Of a DNA stretch of 64,000 nucleotides, positions 50,253-60,078 are shown piece by piece. The stretch comes from an uncultured Clostridium sp. (GTDB taxonomy: Bacteria > Bacillota > Clostridia > Lachnospirales > Lachnospiraceae), in contig UQBG01000005.1 of the NCBI GenBank assembly GCA_900539185.1, forward strand, positions 1-64,000. The letters run 5' to 3'. Every line of letters begins with the position of its first letter. Positions within the stretch are counted from its first letter, which is position 1. A program made the translations under genes and the position numbers. The notes beneath the pieces are model-generated. The model saw nothing but the letters and a program-made list of their open reading frames with translations, was not told the DNA's origin and did no database searches.

Positions 50253-52685
50253 ATGAAAGTCAAAAGAGTGATGTATAGTATCATAACAACCGTGTTGCTA
50301 CTCATGGGCATTTCATCGACCGTATTTGCCGATGAGGATGCGAAGGATGTAGAAAACACGGACGTTACCGTAACCATGGAAACCGGATTGGATAATGTTG
50401 CGGTAGAGGGAGAAGCAATGCCGGTAACGGTAACGGTTGGAAATACCGGGAAGGACTTTGTGGGATATCTACGGGTTATAATTCCTGCCAGCTATAGTGT
50501 AGACAGTCTGGCATATGAAAAGGCGGTGACGATCCCGAGTGGCGGAGAAAAAAGCATTTCTCTGCTGTTGCCCAATGTGGATGAGGCGGCTTTTCTGCGG
50601 ATAGAGCTGGAAAATGAAAAGGGGAAGATCCTGTATTCCCAGCAGGAAACTTTTAAATCTACAACCACCGGACAGAATGCGGTCATTGGTATTCTGAGCA
50701 GTGATTACAGTGGACTGAATTATTTTGATGGAATCTCTGTGGATCTGGGATATGGAGCGATATCCACAAAGGTATTGCGTCTGACAGAGGACAACATTCC
50801 GGATACCGGTAAGGGCTTATCGGTTTGTGACTATATCCTGATTGATAATTATAATACCTCTCAGTTATCGGAAGAACAGCGGAATGCGATTGCAAGCTGG
50901 GTATCCGATGGAGGAATTCTGATCTTCGGAACCGGCTCAAGGGCATCGACTACGCTGGAAGGATTTTCCGGCATGGTTCCGGCAGTGACGACCGGTGGGC
51001 TTACAAAGCAGAGCCTGTATGTAACGGGAAGTATAGAAGAAGCACAGCAGGTGGACGTTGCAGAACTGACGGCGGACGGTTGGGAAGATGTACAAAACAG
51101 TATTGCATCCGGAGGCACCGCATGGAAGAGCAGCTATGGAAACGGAAGCATTCTGGTACTGAGCTATGATCTGGATATGGAGCCGATCGTAAGCTGGCGG
51201 GATGGAAGAACGGATCTGGCAAAGAATATATTGCAAAATGCAGGAAATGACCAGACCTATTCCAATATCATGTATGGAGGAACCGGCAATTCTTATAATG
51301 ACTGGGAGATGGAGCAGGCGGTCAATGGCACAGACCGGAACCGGGTGCCGAATGCACTGTTATATGCAGGAATTTTTCTGATCTATGTGATCTGTATCGG
51401 ACCGGTTATGTATCTGATATTAAAGGCAAAGGACAAACGGGAGAAGATGTGGATCGTGATGCCTGTGATTGCACTGGGATTTACAGTCATCATATATGGA
51501 ACCAGTATGATCTATCGGATTCATAAGCCGTTTGTGGATGCGGTTTCTATCGTGAACTTCAATAGCGGTTCGAAGCTGACAACCACTTATATGCATGTGC
51601 AGAGTCCGAAAGGAAAGGCATATAGTGTCGCATTTGGAGATGGCTATCAGACTGTAGAACCGTGGAACAGTCAGGGAAATGCAAGCAGTGGAACAACCGA
51701 TTATCAGTGTGCGGTTCTGTCAGAAGGAGAAGCCGTACAGTTAAATATTAAGAAGGTAACAGCGTTTACCCAGCAGAATCTCAAGACGCAGAAGGAAGAA
51801 ATCCTAAGGAATGGAGAAGGAATCCAGACGGATCTGATCTGTAGCATCAACAGTATAGAAGGAAATGTGACGAATAATACAGGCTATGATCTGAAGAATG
51901 TAGTTGTGTGCTATGAGGACCGCTATGTGTATCTGGGACATATGAAGAACGGAGAAACCATGCAGATTGACCCGGCCAAGGTTTATAGTCTGTCATATAT
52001 GAGTTATGATTATTCACAGTGGATGGAAGACAGCCCATCGGAATTCCCATTTTTTAATAACAGTGAACGGGAACATGATCTGAAGGATAACGAGAATGTC
52101 TACGGGCTCATGGAGACGGCGGCATTGAATCTTTCCATGAATCAGGGAATGGTATTCGGTATGATTGAGAACTATGACAGCCCGTTGGTAAGGGATAATT
52201 CCGCAAAGACCTATGAGGCAGCAGTTGCTGTGACGAACTTCTATCAGGTAGCGGAAGAGTATAAGAACTATACGACCTTTGTAGATGATATTAATGTTTA
52301 TCAGGTAGGCGGCGATAACATACCATACGATTCGTCATATCCGCAGGATTATTCTACGCTGGATACCGAAGATCGCTATCTGTACGGAGAGTCGGAGCTG
52401 GATGTATTATATGACTTCCAGACACTGGATACGATAGGGGCACAGCTTTTGAATTCGGACTATGGAGAAGAATATGATGATAATTATGAGGAGTACTGTA
52501 TGGTTCAGCTTTATAACTATCAGACCGGACAGTATGATGATGTATTTACATCAGACGGAACCGTAACAGACCTGACTCCGTATCTGAATGAGGAGAACTG
52601 GATGGTGGTGCGGTATTATACGGATCAACCGGATGCATGGGGCGGCGCGGCACCGAAGCTGACACTGGTAGGAGGTGAACAGTAA
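50253..52685 (+). CDS. Large exported membrane protein of the envelope operon (GldG-like role possible)
   Basis: Protein of 810 residues. A signal peptide (about 1-26, cleavage near VFA-DE), an immunoglobulin-like beta domain (about 35-130) and a second domain with CDYILIDNYNTSQLS and WVSDGGILIFGTG (about 190-235), like the glutaminase-fold modules of membrane proteins in MoxR/vWA operons. Two membrane helices follow (about 370-392, 402-424) and a 380-residue C-terminal part rich in Tyr, Asp and Asn. Its stop overlaps the start of the ABC ATPase gene. No catalytic residues are recognised. It may be the outside face of the ABC system. Confidence 0.7.
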   Translation: MKVKRVMYSIITTVLLLMGISSTVFADEDAKDVENTDVTVTMETGLDNVAVEGEAMPVTVTVGNTGKDFVGYLRVIIPASYSVDSLAYEKAVTIPSGGEKSISLLLPNVDEAAFLRIELENEKGKILYSQQETFKSTTTGQNAVIGILSSDYSGLNYFDGISVDLGYGAISTKVLRLTEDNIPDTGKGLSVCDYILIDNYNTSQLSEEQRNAIASWVSDGGILIFGTGSRASTTLEGFSGMVPAVTTGGLTKQSLYVTGSIEEAQQVDVAELTADGWEDVQNSIASGGTAWKSSYGNGSILVLSYDLDMEPIVSWRDGRTDLAKNILQNAGNDQTYSNIMYGGTGNSYNDWEMEQAVNGTDRNRVPNALLYAGIFLIYVICIGPVMYLILKAKDKREKMWIVMPVIALGFTVIIYGTSMIYRIHKPFVDAVSIVNFNSGSKLTTTYMHVQSPKGKAYSVAFGDGYQTVEPWNSQGNASSGTTDYQCAVLSEGEAVQLNIKKVTAFTQQNLKTQKEEILRNGEGIQTDLICSINSIEGNVTNNTGYDLKNVVVCYEDRYVYLGHMKNGETMQIDPAKVYSLSYMSYDYSQWMEDSPSEFPFFNNSEREHDLKDNENVYGLMETAALNLSMNQGMVFGMIENYDSPLVRDNSAKTYEAAVAVTNFYQVAEEYKNYTTFVDDINVYQVGGDNIPYDSSYPQDYSTLDTEDRYLYGESELDVLYDFQTLDTIGAQLLNSDYGEEYDDNYEEYCMVQLYNYQTGQYDDVFTSDGTVTDLTPYLNEENWMVVRYYTDQPDAWGGAAPKLTLVGGEQ

Positions 52686-53608
52686 TGGTTACGATAAAGA
52701 ATCTGACAAAAACGTATGGCCGGTATCGGGCACTGAATAATCTGAATCTCCATATTGAAAAGGGAGAGATCTTCGGCTTTGTAGGGCCGAACGGAGCCGG
52801 GAAGACAACAACCATGCGGATCATCTGCGGCCTTCTGCAGGCAGACTGGGGAGAGGTATATGTAGATGGTGTAGATGCCCTGAATCATAATGATCTGATC
52901 AAGCGAAAGGTGGGGTATGTGCCGGACTTCTTTGGGGTATATGATAATTTTAAGGTAATGGAATATATGGAGTTCTACGGAAGCATGTATGGCATGGATC
53001 GGGTATCGGTACACAAGATATCTTTAGGTTTGCTGGATCTGGTGAATCTGCTGGACAAGCAGGATGCATATGTAGACGGACTCTCCAGAGGTATGAAACA
53101 GAGACTGTGTGTAGCCAGAGCACTGATCCACAACCCACAGCTTCTGGTACTGGATGAACCGGCATCCGGTCTGGATCCGAGAGCCAGATTCGAGATGAAG
53201 GAAGTTATGAAGAATCTGGGAACGATGGGAAAAACGATTATTATCAGCTCACATATCCTGCCGGAGCTGGGAGAGATGTGTACCAGTATTGGTGTGATGG
53301 AGAAGGGAAATCTGGTCGTAAATGGTAAGGTAGAGGATATCACCAGAAAGTCCCGCCACTCGAATCCGCTGGATATTCAGATTCTGGAGAATAAGGATCT
53401 GGCGATTCAGATCTTAAGGCAGACACCGCTGGTAGAGAAGATTTCAATCCGGGATGATTCCGTTATCATCACCTTCGACGGAGATGAAGCAGAGATGGGA
53501 CAACTCTTGACAACGCTGGTTATGAACGGAGTCAAGGTGGCAAACTTCCATCGGGAGCCGGGAAATCTGGAAACTCTGTTTATGGAGATTACAGGAGGTG
53601 CAAAGTAA
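52685..53608 (+). CDS. ABC transporter ATPase (GldA/CcmA-type)
   Basis: ATPase of 307 residues. Walker A GPNGAGKTT (about 37-45), a conserved Gln in LLQADWGEV, signature LSRGMKQRL, Walker B LLVLDEPASGLD, and ISSHIL switch. A 75-residue C-terminal extension (about 235-307) resembles that of DrrA-type ATPases. ATG overlaps the stop of the previous gene, and its stop overlaps the ATG of the permease, so the three are translationally coupled. Confidence 0.9.
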   Translation: MVTIKNLTKTYGRYRALNNLNLHIEKGEIFGFVGPNGAGKTTTMRIICGLLQADWGEVYVDGVDALNHNDLIKRKVGYVPDFFGVYDNFKVMEYMEFYGSMYGMDRVSVHKISLGLLDLVNLLDKQDAYVDGLSRGMKQRLCVARALIHNPQLLVLDEPASGLDPRARFEMKEVMKNLGTMGKTIIISSHILPELGEMCTSIGVMEKGNLVVNGKVEDITRKSRHSNPLDIQILENKDLAIQILRQTPLVEKISIRDDSVIITFDGDEAEMGQLLTTLVMNGVKVANFHREPGNLETLFMEITGGAK

Positions 53609-54657
53609 TGGCAGCAGGAACAAAGAAACGAGCAATAAATCCGATTTTGGCAAAGGAACTGCGGCTGGGCTCCAGAAGTATAAAGCTTCCGTTGGCAGTG
53701 ATGTTTTATGATCTGGTACTGGCAGTTATCGCGGTCATCGCAATTTTTATTGCCGCCTATGCGAATGGCTCTGGGACAGATTATACCGGATTCCTTGTGA
53801 TCTATCAGGTTATTGGCTGGACACAGCTTGGAATCACATTGCTGATCGTGCCGATTCTGACGGCGGGAACGATATCGGGAGAGCGGGAAAAGCAGACACT
53901 TGAGATTATGCTGACGACACCGAAGAAGCCGCTTTCCATCATATGGGGGAAGCTGCTATCAGCATTATCAAACTATATGCTGTTTATCATATCCAGTATT
54001 CCGATTATGGCAATCGCATTTATTCTGGGAGGACTGAACTGGTTCGCACTACTGGGATACATTGTGATGATGCTGGTGGTTGTGATATATGTCGGAAGCG
54101 TAGGAGTATTTTGCTCCAGCTGCTTTAAGAAAACGATTGTGTCGATTGTTATGACATTTTTGATCGAAATCGGGTTACTCACGATCCCATTTATTGTTTT
54201 TGGTACTATTTTGGTGATTGGAGCATCTATGTATGAAATGTTGGTGAGCAACGGGGCACTCAGTGGAGCGACAGATCCGAACTTTGGTATCCTGCCGTTA
54301 CTGCTGATCGGGAATCCGACCACCGGATTCTTTGACTATATGGTACGCAGTATGGATCTGACCAGTATCTATGAGATCATCGATGATATCGGGTGCTTTG
54401 GCGTTGTAATGCCGATTTTGTCACATGTATGGATCCCGATGAATGTGATCGCCTCTGCGGCAATCAGTTGGTTTTTTATATGGGCAGCATCAAAGAAGCT
54501 GAATCCGATTAAGAAGATAAAGAGAAAGAAGCGGAAGTCGGTGACACCATCAATGACAGCACCGATACCACCACAGGCAGTACAGGCAACGCCGACACCG
54601 CAGCCGGTGATACCACCACAGGAAGTGGGCGTTACCGAAGAATTGAAACGGCCATAG
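53608..54657 (+). CDS. ABC-2-type permease with proline-rich tail
   Basis: Membrane protein of 349 residues with six hydrophobic segments. The conserved loop IVPILTAGTISGEREKQTLEIMLTTP is the hallmark of GldF/NatB-like ABC-2 permeases. After the last helix come a basic stretch (KKIKRKKRKS) and a Pro/Thr/Gln-rich tail (about 310-349), which is unusual and may bind a partner in the cytoplasm. It partners the preceding ATPase. Confidence 0.88.
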   Translation: MAAGTKKRAINPILAKELRLGSRSIKLPLAVMFYDLVLAVIAVIAIFIAAYANGSGTDYTGFLVIYQVIGWTQLGITLLIVPILTAGTISGEREKQTLEIMLTTPKKPLSIIWGKLLSALSNYMLFIISSIPIMAIAFILGGLNWFALLGYIVMMLVVVIYVGSVGVFCSSCFKKTIVSIVMTFLIEIGLLTIPFIVFGTILVIGASMYEMLVSNGALSGATDPNFGILPLLLIGNPTTGFFDYMVRSMDLTSIYEIIDDIGCFGVVMPILSHVWIPMNVIASAAISWFFIWAASKKLNPIKKIKRKKRKSVTPSMTAPIPPQAVQATPTPQPVIPPQEVGVTEELKRP

Positions 54658-54670
54658 AAGGGAGAACACC

Positions 54671-56290
54671 ATGAGTCATTCAGATCTGTTTATCAAAAAG
54701 TTCATACAGAAGATACGCCGCCGGATGACAGAGCAGAAGGTGCTGCAGTATGGAATGTACGGAGCACTGGCTGGGTTTACGCTGGCGACGATCGTATCGG
54801 TGATTGCACTGATGGTTCCCTGGTATTATGCACCACTTATTGCAAGCATCGGAGCGGTAGGCGGTGTGGCTGCAGGTATCACATTGGGAATCGTGAAGCG
54901 ACCGAGCATGGAGAAAGCTGCACTGGGGCTGGATGCCCATGGCTTTCAGGAACGATTGATTACATCGTATCAGTTGGCTGGTAAGGAGGATTCCTTCAGT
55001 CAGATGCAGAAAGCAGATACGATTCGCAGGGTGAATCAGGTTCAGATTCGAAAGACCTTTCCGTTGAAGGTGCGATGGCAGCTGCTTTTGGCAATGCTGG
55101 GAACCGCAGCCGCATTTGTGATTATAAGCTTTATACCGACGGCCGCAAAGGCACAGGCACAGGAATATCATGAGATCGCCAGACAGGTGGATGAAGATAT
55201 TCGGAAGGTAGAGGATGCTATCGAGCATGTTGAGAAGATGGAGGATCTGTCCGAGGCTGAAAAAGAAACCATGATATCTTCATTAGAGGAAGCCAAAAAA
55301 GAACTGCAGGAAGTAAGTAATGCAGAGGATCTGGCAAAGGCAAGAGAACGTCTGACAGTGAAGATGACACAGGAAGCCAATCAGGCAGAGAAACGAAAGG
55401 TAAGAGAGGAACTGCAGACACTATCCGATGCACTGCGGGAGGAACCGAAGTCGGAGGAAGAACAACTGGCGGAGGATTTGGCAGATCTTCAGAAGGATCT
55501 CCAGAATCTGAATGAGAATACCAGCGCAGAAGATCGGCAGGCAATTGCAAGTGAGATGCAGAGGCTGGGTCAGATGACGGGAAATCAGACGATGAAGGAC
55601 GGAGCTGCAGGAATTCGGAATAATACAACCAGCGGTGAACAGCTTCAGAACCTGCAGCAGGCAGTGTCCGGTGAGCAGCAGCAGGCACAGGCAAATGCAC
55701 AGCAGGCATCCGGTGAACAAAACAACCGGGGACAGAATAATCAGGGAAATCAGAACAATCAGACAGCACAGAACACCCCGAACGGACAAAGTAATCAAAA
55801 CAACCAAAACGGACAGAATAACCAAAATGGGCAGAATAATCAACAGGCACAGAGTAATCCCAACGGTCAGAATGCATCTGGCAATCAGAACAGTCAGACC
55901 GGACAGAACAATCAGTCTGGTCAGAACGGAAGCAGTGGACAGAGTGGTCAGGGCAGTGGAACCGGAAGCGGTCAAAGCCAGGCCGGTCAGGGTGGTGGCT
56001 ATAACACCGGAAGTAATGTAGGAACCGAAAAGGATCCGAGTCTGACCGGGCAGATGATAACAATTCCGAATCGTGAGCTACAGGACAATGAGAATCTGGA
56101 TGGTAAGATCAATGCTGCGGGAAGCGGAACAACCCAAAAGGGTGGTGAAGCCTGGGCGGGAACCTCTGTAGATTATCAGCAGGTAATCGGCAGTTACACC
56201 CAGAATGCGTACAATAAGGTAGAAAATGCAAACTATCCGAGTGGCGTACAGAATATTGTAAAGTCCTACTTTGATGATTTGAATAAGTAG
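54671..56290 (+). CDS. Membrane coiled-coil protein with long Q/N/G-rich tail
   Basis: Protein of 539 residues. Two hydrophobic segments near 33-75 are followed, after a soluble stretch, by a third near 140-160. A strongly charged alpha-helical region (about 165-300, KVEDAIEHVEKMEDLSEAEK and similar) predicts a long coiled coil. About residues 345-440 are almost only Gln, Asn, Gly and Ser, arranged in short QNNQ/GQN repeats. A C-terminal block (VDYQQVIGSYTQNAYNKVENANYP) resembles the ends of DUF4175-like proteins in MoxR operons. It probably works as a scaffold. Function unknown. Confidence 0.65.
   Translation: MSHSDLFIKKFIQKIRRRMTEQKVLQYGMYGALAGFTLATIVSVIALMVPWYYAPLIASIGAVGGVAAGITLGIVKRPSMEKAALGLDAHGFQERLITSYQLAGKEDSFSQMQKADTIRRVNQVQIRKTFPLKVRWQLLLAMLGTAAAFVIISFIPTAAKAQAQEYHEIARQVDEDIRKVEDAIEHVEKMEDLSEAEKETMISSLEEAKKELQEVSNAEDLAKARERLTVKMTQEANQAEKRKVREELQTLSDALREEPKSEEEQLAEDLADLQKDLQNLNENTSAEDRQAIASEMQRLGQMTGNQTMKDGAAGIRNNTTSGEQLQNLQQAVSGEQQQAQANAQQASGEQNNRGQNNQGNQNNQTAQNTPNGQSNQNNQNGQNNQNGQNNQQAQSNPNGQNASGNQNSQTGQNNQSGQNGSSGQSGQGSGTGSGQSQAGQGGGYNTGSNVGTEKDPSLTGQMITIPNRELQDNENLDGKINAAGSGTTQKGGEAWAGTSVDYQQVIGSYTQNAYNKVENANYPSGVQNIVKSYFDDLNK
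55708..55995 (+). repeat. Low-complexity Q/N-coding repeat tract
   Basis: About 290 bases built of variants of CAGAATAAYCAG and GGACAGAAY units, encoding the Q/N/G-rich tail of the preceding entry. Unit sequences vary, so slippage is partly suppressed. Confidence 0.75.
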
Positions 56291-56343
56291 GAGATCCCGA
56301 AATAGAGAAAGAAGCAGAGTATAAGAAATAAGGAGAGAGAGTC

Positions 56344-57318
56344 ATGGTACAGAATGAGCAGGAAATGCAGCAGATAATCGATACCGTCCTTCGATGTGAA
56401 GCGGAGATCGGAAAGGTAATCATCGGTCAGAAGGGAATTATACGGCAGATGATCATAGCGATATTAACAGACGGAAATGTGCTGTTAGAAGGTGTGCCGG
56501 GAGTTGGTAAGACGCAGATGGTAAAGGCGATTGCACGAAGCATGAATCTGGCGTTCTCTAGAATCCAGTTTACACCGGATCTGATGCCGGCAGATGTAAC
56601 CGGTACGAATCTGATTGTAAAAGAGGATGGTCAGAATAAGTTTAAGTTCGAAGCAGGTCCGATCTTTTCGAATATTGTACTGGCAGATGAGATAAACCGT
56701 GCGACACCGAAGACACAGTCCGCACTGCTGGAGGCGATGCAGGAGAAGACGGTTACAGTGGGAAAACAGACCTACCTGCTGCCAAAGCCGTTTATGGTAT
56801 TGGCAACTCAGAACCCAATCGAGAATGAGGGAACTTATCCTCTGCCGGAGGCACAGTTAGACCGATTCCTGTTCAAGCTGAATGTACGATTCCCGGCAAA
56901 GGAGGAGCTGAAGGAGATCGTAAATCTGACAGTCAACCGGCAGGAGGCGACGTTATCACCGGTGATGACCGCAGATGATATCCTGCGAATTCGTCAGGTT
57001 ATCTATGATATGCCGATCGCAGATGCGGTGATGGATTATGCTATGAATCTGGTCTATAATACACATCCGGAGCTCAAAGATGTGCCGGATATTACGAAGA
57101 AGTATGTGTCAAACGGAGCATCTCCGCGTGCAGCACAGGCGATTGTTAAGACAGCGAAGGCAAGAGCCCTGATGGAACATCGGTTTAATGTATCCTTTGA
57201 GGATATTCAGTATGTGGCATTCCCGGTATTACGGCATCGTATGATCTGTAACTTTGAGGCTCTGTCAGATAATATGACACCGGATAAGATTATTGCACAG
57301 TTGTTGCAGCAGCAGTAA
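56344..57318 (+). CDS. MoxR-family AAA+ ATPase
   Basis: Protein of 324 residues. Walker A GVPGVGKTQ (about 52-60), Walker B VLADEINRATPKTQSALLEAMQE, sensor 1 ATQNPIENEGTYPLPEAQLDRF, with an Arg finger there, and the lid with SPRAAQAIVKTAK. MoxR ATPases act as chaperones with vWA proteins, often for metal insertion or complex assembly. Here the three genes downstream encode DUF58 and two vWA proteins, the standard partners. AGGAGAGAG precedes the ATG. Confidence 0.93.
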   Translation: MVQNEQEMQQIIDTVLRCEAEIGKVIIGQKGIIRQMIIAILTDGNVLLEGVPGVGKTQMVKAIARSMNLAFSRIQFTPDLMPADVTGTNLIVKEDGQNKFKFEAGPIFSNIVLADEINRATPKTQSALLEAMQEKTVTVGKQTYLLPKPFMVLATQNPIENEGTYPLPEAQLDRFLFKLNVRFPAKEELKEIVNLTVNRQEATLSPVMTADDILRIRQVIYDMPIADAVMDYAMNLVYNTHPELKDVPDITKKYVSNGASPRAAQAIVKTAKARALMEHRFNVSFEDIQYVAFPVLRHRMICNFEALSDNMTPDKIIAQLLQQQ

Positions 57319-57332
57319 GACAGGAGAGTAGT

Positions 57333-58214
57333 ATGGCGGAGAAATTATTTGAATCGGATTTTTTCGTAAAACTGAATCAGCTCGCCATCGCCAGCAATGC
57401 CCGGATGAACCATGGAATGAGTGGTGGCCGGAAATCAAATCTGAAGGGGAGCTCCGTGGAGTTTTCGGACTATCGGGAGTATATTCCCGGAGATGATATT
57501 CGTAGAATCGACTGGGGTGCATACGGACGGTTTGACAAGCTGTATATCAAGCGTTTCATGGAAGAAAAGGAAGGTGTCTATCAGATCTTTATCGATACCT
57601 CGAAGTCGATGGACTACGGAGAACCGAAGAAGTCCCGGACGGCATTGCAACTGGCGGGTGCATTGGCATATCTGGTGCTGAATAATCTGGATCGGGTCTA
57701 TATCAGTGAAATGCAGGAAAGCTCGCTGACACAGGGAAAGGGCAGAGCCGGAAAGCAGGCGTTTCAGTCGATCCTTACAGAACTGGAACGCATTTCCTTT
57801 GACGGAAAAACAAATCTGAATAAGGCGATTACAGCCAGACAGTATCAGGGCAGCGGCGTATCCGTTATCATCAGTGACTTTCTGGATGAAAAGGGAATCG
57901 AAGAAGCACTGAAGTATCTGCGTTATAAGAAGCAGGAAATCGTGCTGATCCATATTCTGGCAAGGCAGGAGATCGATATCGAGGGAGAAGGCATGGTGAA
58001 TCTGTTGGATATCGAGACAGGTGAGGAAGTGCGGTTATCTCTGAACCGAAGTTCAATCGAACAGTACCGGAAGGCACTGGAGGCTATGGAGACACGGATG
58101 CGGGTATTGACACGAAAGTACGGATTGACCTATATTCGGATGGTGGCAGATGAGCCGTTGGAGAAGTTCCTGTATGACCATGTGTGCAATCAGGGACTGA
58201 TTATCCGCAAATGA
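57333..58214 (+). CDS. DUF58 (vWA-like) protein
   Basis: Soluble protein of 293 residues. The DUF58 signature SDYREYIPGDDIRRIDWGAYGR (about 49-70) is followed by a vWA-like MIDAS start FIDTSKSMDYG (DxSxS, about 88-98) and ISDFLD. DUF58 members nearly always lie next to MoxR genes. It lacks the N-terminal membrane helices found in longer DUF58 proteins. GGAGAG lies before the ATG, 15 bases after moxR. Confidence 0.92.
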   Translation: MAEKLFESDFFVKLNQLAIASNARMNHGMSGGRKSNLKGSSVEFSDYREYIPGDDIRRIDWGAYGRFDKLYIKRFMEEKEGVYQIFIDTSKSMDYGEPKKSRTALQLAGALAYLVLNNLDRVYISEMQESSLTQGKGRAGKQAFQSILTELERISFDGKTNLNKAITARQYQGSGVSVIISDFLDEKGIEEALKYLRYKKQEIVLIHILARQEIDIEGEGMVNLLDIETGEEVRLSLNRSSIEQYRKALEAMETRMRVLTRKYGLTYIRMVADEPLEKFLYDHVCNQGLIIRK

Positions 58215-58236
58215 TTTGGTAGGATGGAGAGAGACT

Positions 58237-60060
58237 ATGACGATAAGTAACTGGTGGCCCCTGGCACTGCTGGTGTGTATACCGATTATTATATTGCTGT
58301 ATATGCTGAAGCAGAAAGCACAGGAGTATCCATTTTCTTCCAGTATGCTATGGAAGGAGATATTCAATAACATAGAGGCAACGAAACCCTGGGAGAAGTT
58401 AAAGAAGAATCTGTTGATGATTCTTCAGATTCTGACGATTCTGCTTCTGATCGTAGCACTGATGGCACCGTATCTGAAACGGGGAGGCAGACGGTATGAT
58501 AATGTGGTACTGGTGATTGATACCAGTGCCAGTATGGGGATCCGATACAATGAGGATCATACCAGACTGGAGGAAGCGGTAGAACGGGCAGTTGATTATA
58601 TTGATTCTTTAAGTGAAACTTCCCAGGTGACCATCCTGACGGCGGATCAGGAGGCACAGATCGTGAAAACAAATGTGACTGATAAGGCGGAACTAAAGAA
58701 GGCATTGCGAGGGTTGCAGGTGACAGATCTGAGTGGGGATGCATCGGTTGCGGTGAGCGTAGTACAGTCTATGACCAGTCAATGGGAGCAGTATCAGGCA
58801 GTATTTATGACCGATACTTCGATGGAGCTGGGGAATCTGGATGCACAGGTTATGAATCTGTATACCGATTACCAGAACCTGTCGATGGATTACGTAAGTT
58901 ATGGAACAGAGTATGATGAAGCGGGAAATGCATCTATGACAGTCATTGGAAAGATCACCAATGATACCGATCAGGATGTAACTACCGATGTGAATCTCTA
59001 CGGAGATGATACCCTGTTGATGGTTCAGAGTGTGGTGATACCTGCAGGAGGATCTCAGACGGTATACTTTTCACAGGTGAACTTCACAGGAAGTGTCCTG
59101 ATGGCGGAGATAAACAGGAAGGATGATCTGGAGGCGGATAACCGGGCCTATACGGTGGTTCGGGAGGAAGGCCAGAAACGAGTGCTTCTGGTAACCGACG
59201 ATAATATGTTTTTGGAAAAGGCGGTCATGAATATTCCCTGGGTAGATCTGTATAAGACCAGTCAGTTATCGGCCGTAGGCAAGTCTGAGGAGTATGATCT
59301 GTATATCTTCGACGGGAAACTGCCGGAAACACTGCCGGAGCAGGGGAATGTCCTATATGTGAATCCGGGCTCCTGGGGAGATATCGTACAGGCAGAGACA
59401 TTGAGCAATGTAAGCGTGGCATTTACCGATACAGAGCTTACCCGTTATATCGCAGGAGATTCCTTCGGTGTGACGGCGGGAAAGGCATACGAGCGGCCGA
59501 TATGGGCGGACGGTTTTCTGACGAGCGGAAGCAGTTGTCTGGGATACTACGGAGAAACAGCAGGAAGACGTGTGGCGGTTCTGGGATTTGATATCCATCA
59601 GTCGGATCTGGCGTTACAGGCAGATTTTCCGATTCTGATCTCGAATCTCATGGACTATATGATGGTAAGCGGTATGGTATCCGAAGATTATTATGCGACA
59701 GGTGATAAGATCGTATTTAACGGGAATATAAACGGTTCTGATCTGACGGTGCAGGATCCGAATGGTGTTTCTTCTGTGCTGGCGGCCGCAGCGGCAACCA
59801 ATGCCTATACGGATACCGATCAGGCAGGGGTATATACGGTCAGCCAGACAGTAAATGGTGAAGAACGGCAGGAGAAGTTCGTGGTACGGTTCCCGGTTGA
59901 GCAGGAATCACATCAGGATGGGGAAACGGCAGTATCGAACGAGACGAAAAATGAAGAGGCACAGACGCTGAGTGGCGGGCGAGAACTGCGAAATCTGGTT
60001 ATATTGATTCTGTTATTCGCATTGGCTGTGGAGTGGTTTGTATATGTACGCCAGCACTAG
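58237..60060 (+). CDS. BatA-like membrane vWA protein
   Basis: Protein of 607 residues. The N-terminal aerotolerance-type (BatA) segment has two helices (about 5-25 and 55-77, with YPFSSSMLWKEIFNN between). The vWA domain has a complete MIDAS start VLVIDTSASMG (about 91-101). A beta-rich middle section (TNDTDQDVTTDVNLYGDDTLL) and a glutaminase-fold-like part follow, then a C-terminal helix (about 583-603). ATG at 58237 lies eight bases after GGAGAG. It overlaps functionally with the next, larger vWA protein. Confidence 0.82.
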   Translation: MTISNWWPLALLVCIPIIILLYMLKQKAQEYPFSSSMLWKEIFNNIEATKPWEKLKKNLLMILQILTILLLIVALMAPYLKRGGRRYDNVVLVIDTSASMGIRYNEDHTRLEEAVERAVDYIDSLSETSQVTILTADQEAQIVKTNVTDKAELKKALRGLQVTDLSGDASVAVSVVQSMTSQWEQYQAVFMTDTSMELGNLDAQVMNLYTDYQNLSMDYVSYGTEYDEAGNASMTVIGKITNDTDQDVTTDVNLYGDDTLLMVQSVVIPAGGSQTVYFSQVNFTGSVLMAEINRKDDLEADNRAYTVVREEGQKRVLLVTDDNMFLEKAVMNIPWVDLYKTSQLSAVGKSEEYDLYIFDGKLPETLPEQGNVLYVNPGSWGDIVQAETLSNVSVAFTDTELTRYIAGDSFGVTAGKAYERPIWADGFLTSGSSCLGYYGETAGRRVAVLGFDIHQSDLALQADFPILISNLMDYMMVSGMVSEDYYATGDKIVFNGNINGSDLTVQDPNGVSSVLAAAAATNAYTDTDQAGVYTVSQTVNGEERQEKFVVRFPVEQESHQDGETAVSNETKNEEAQTLSGGRELRNLVILILLFALAVEWFVYVRQH

Positions 60061-60078
60061 CGGCAGATGGAGGCAAGC

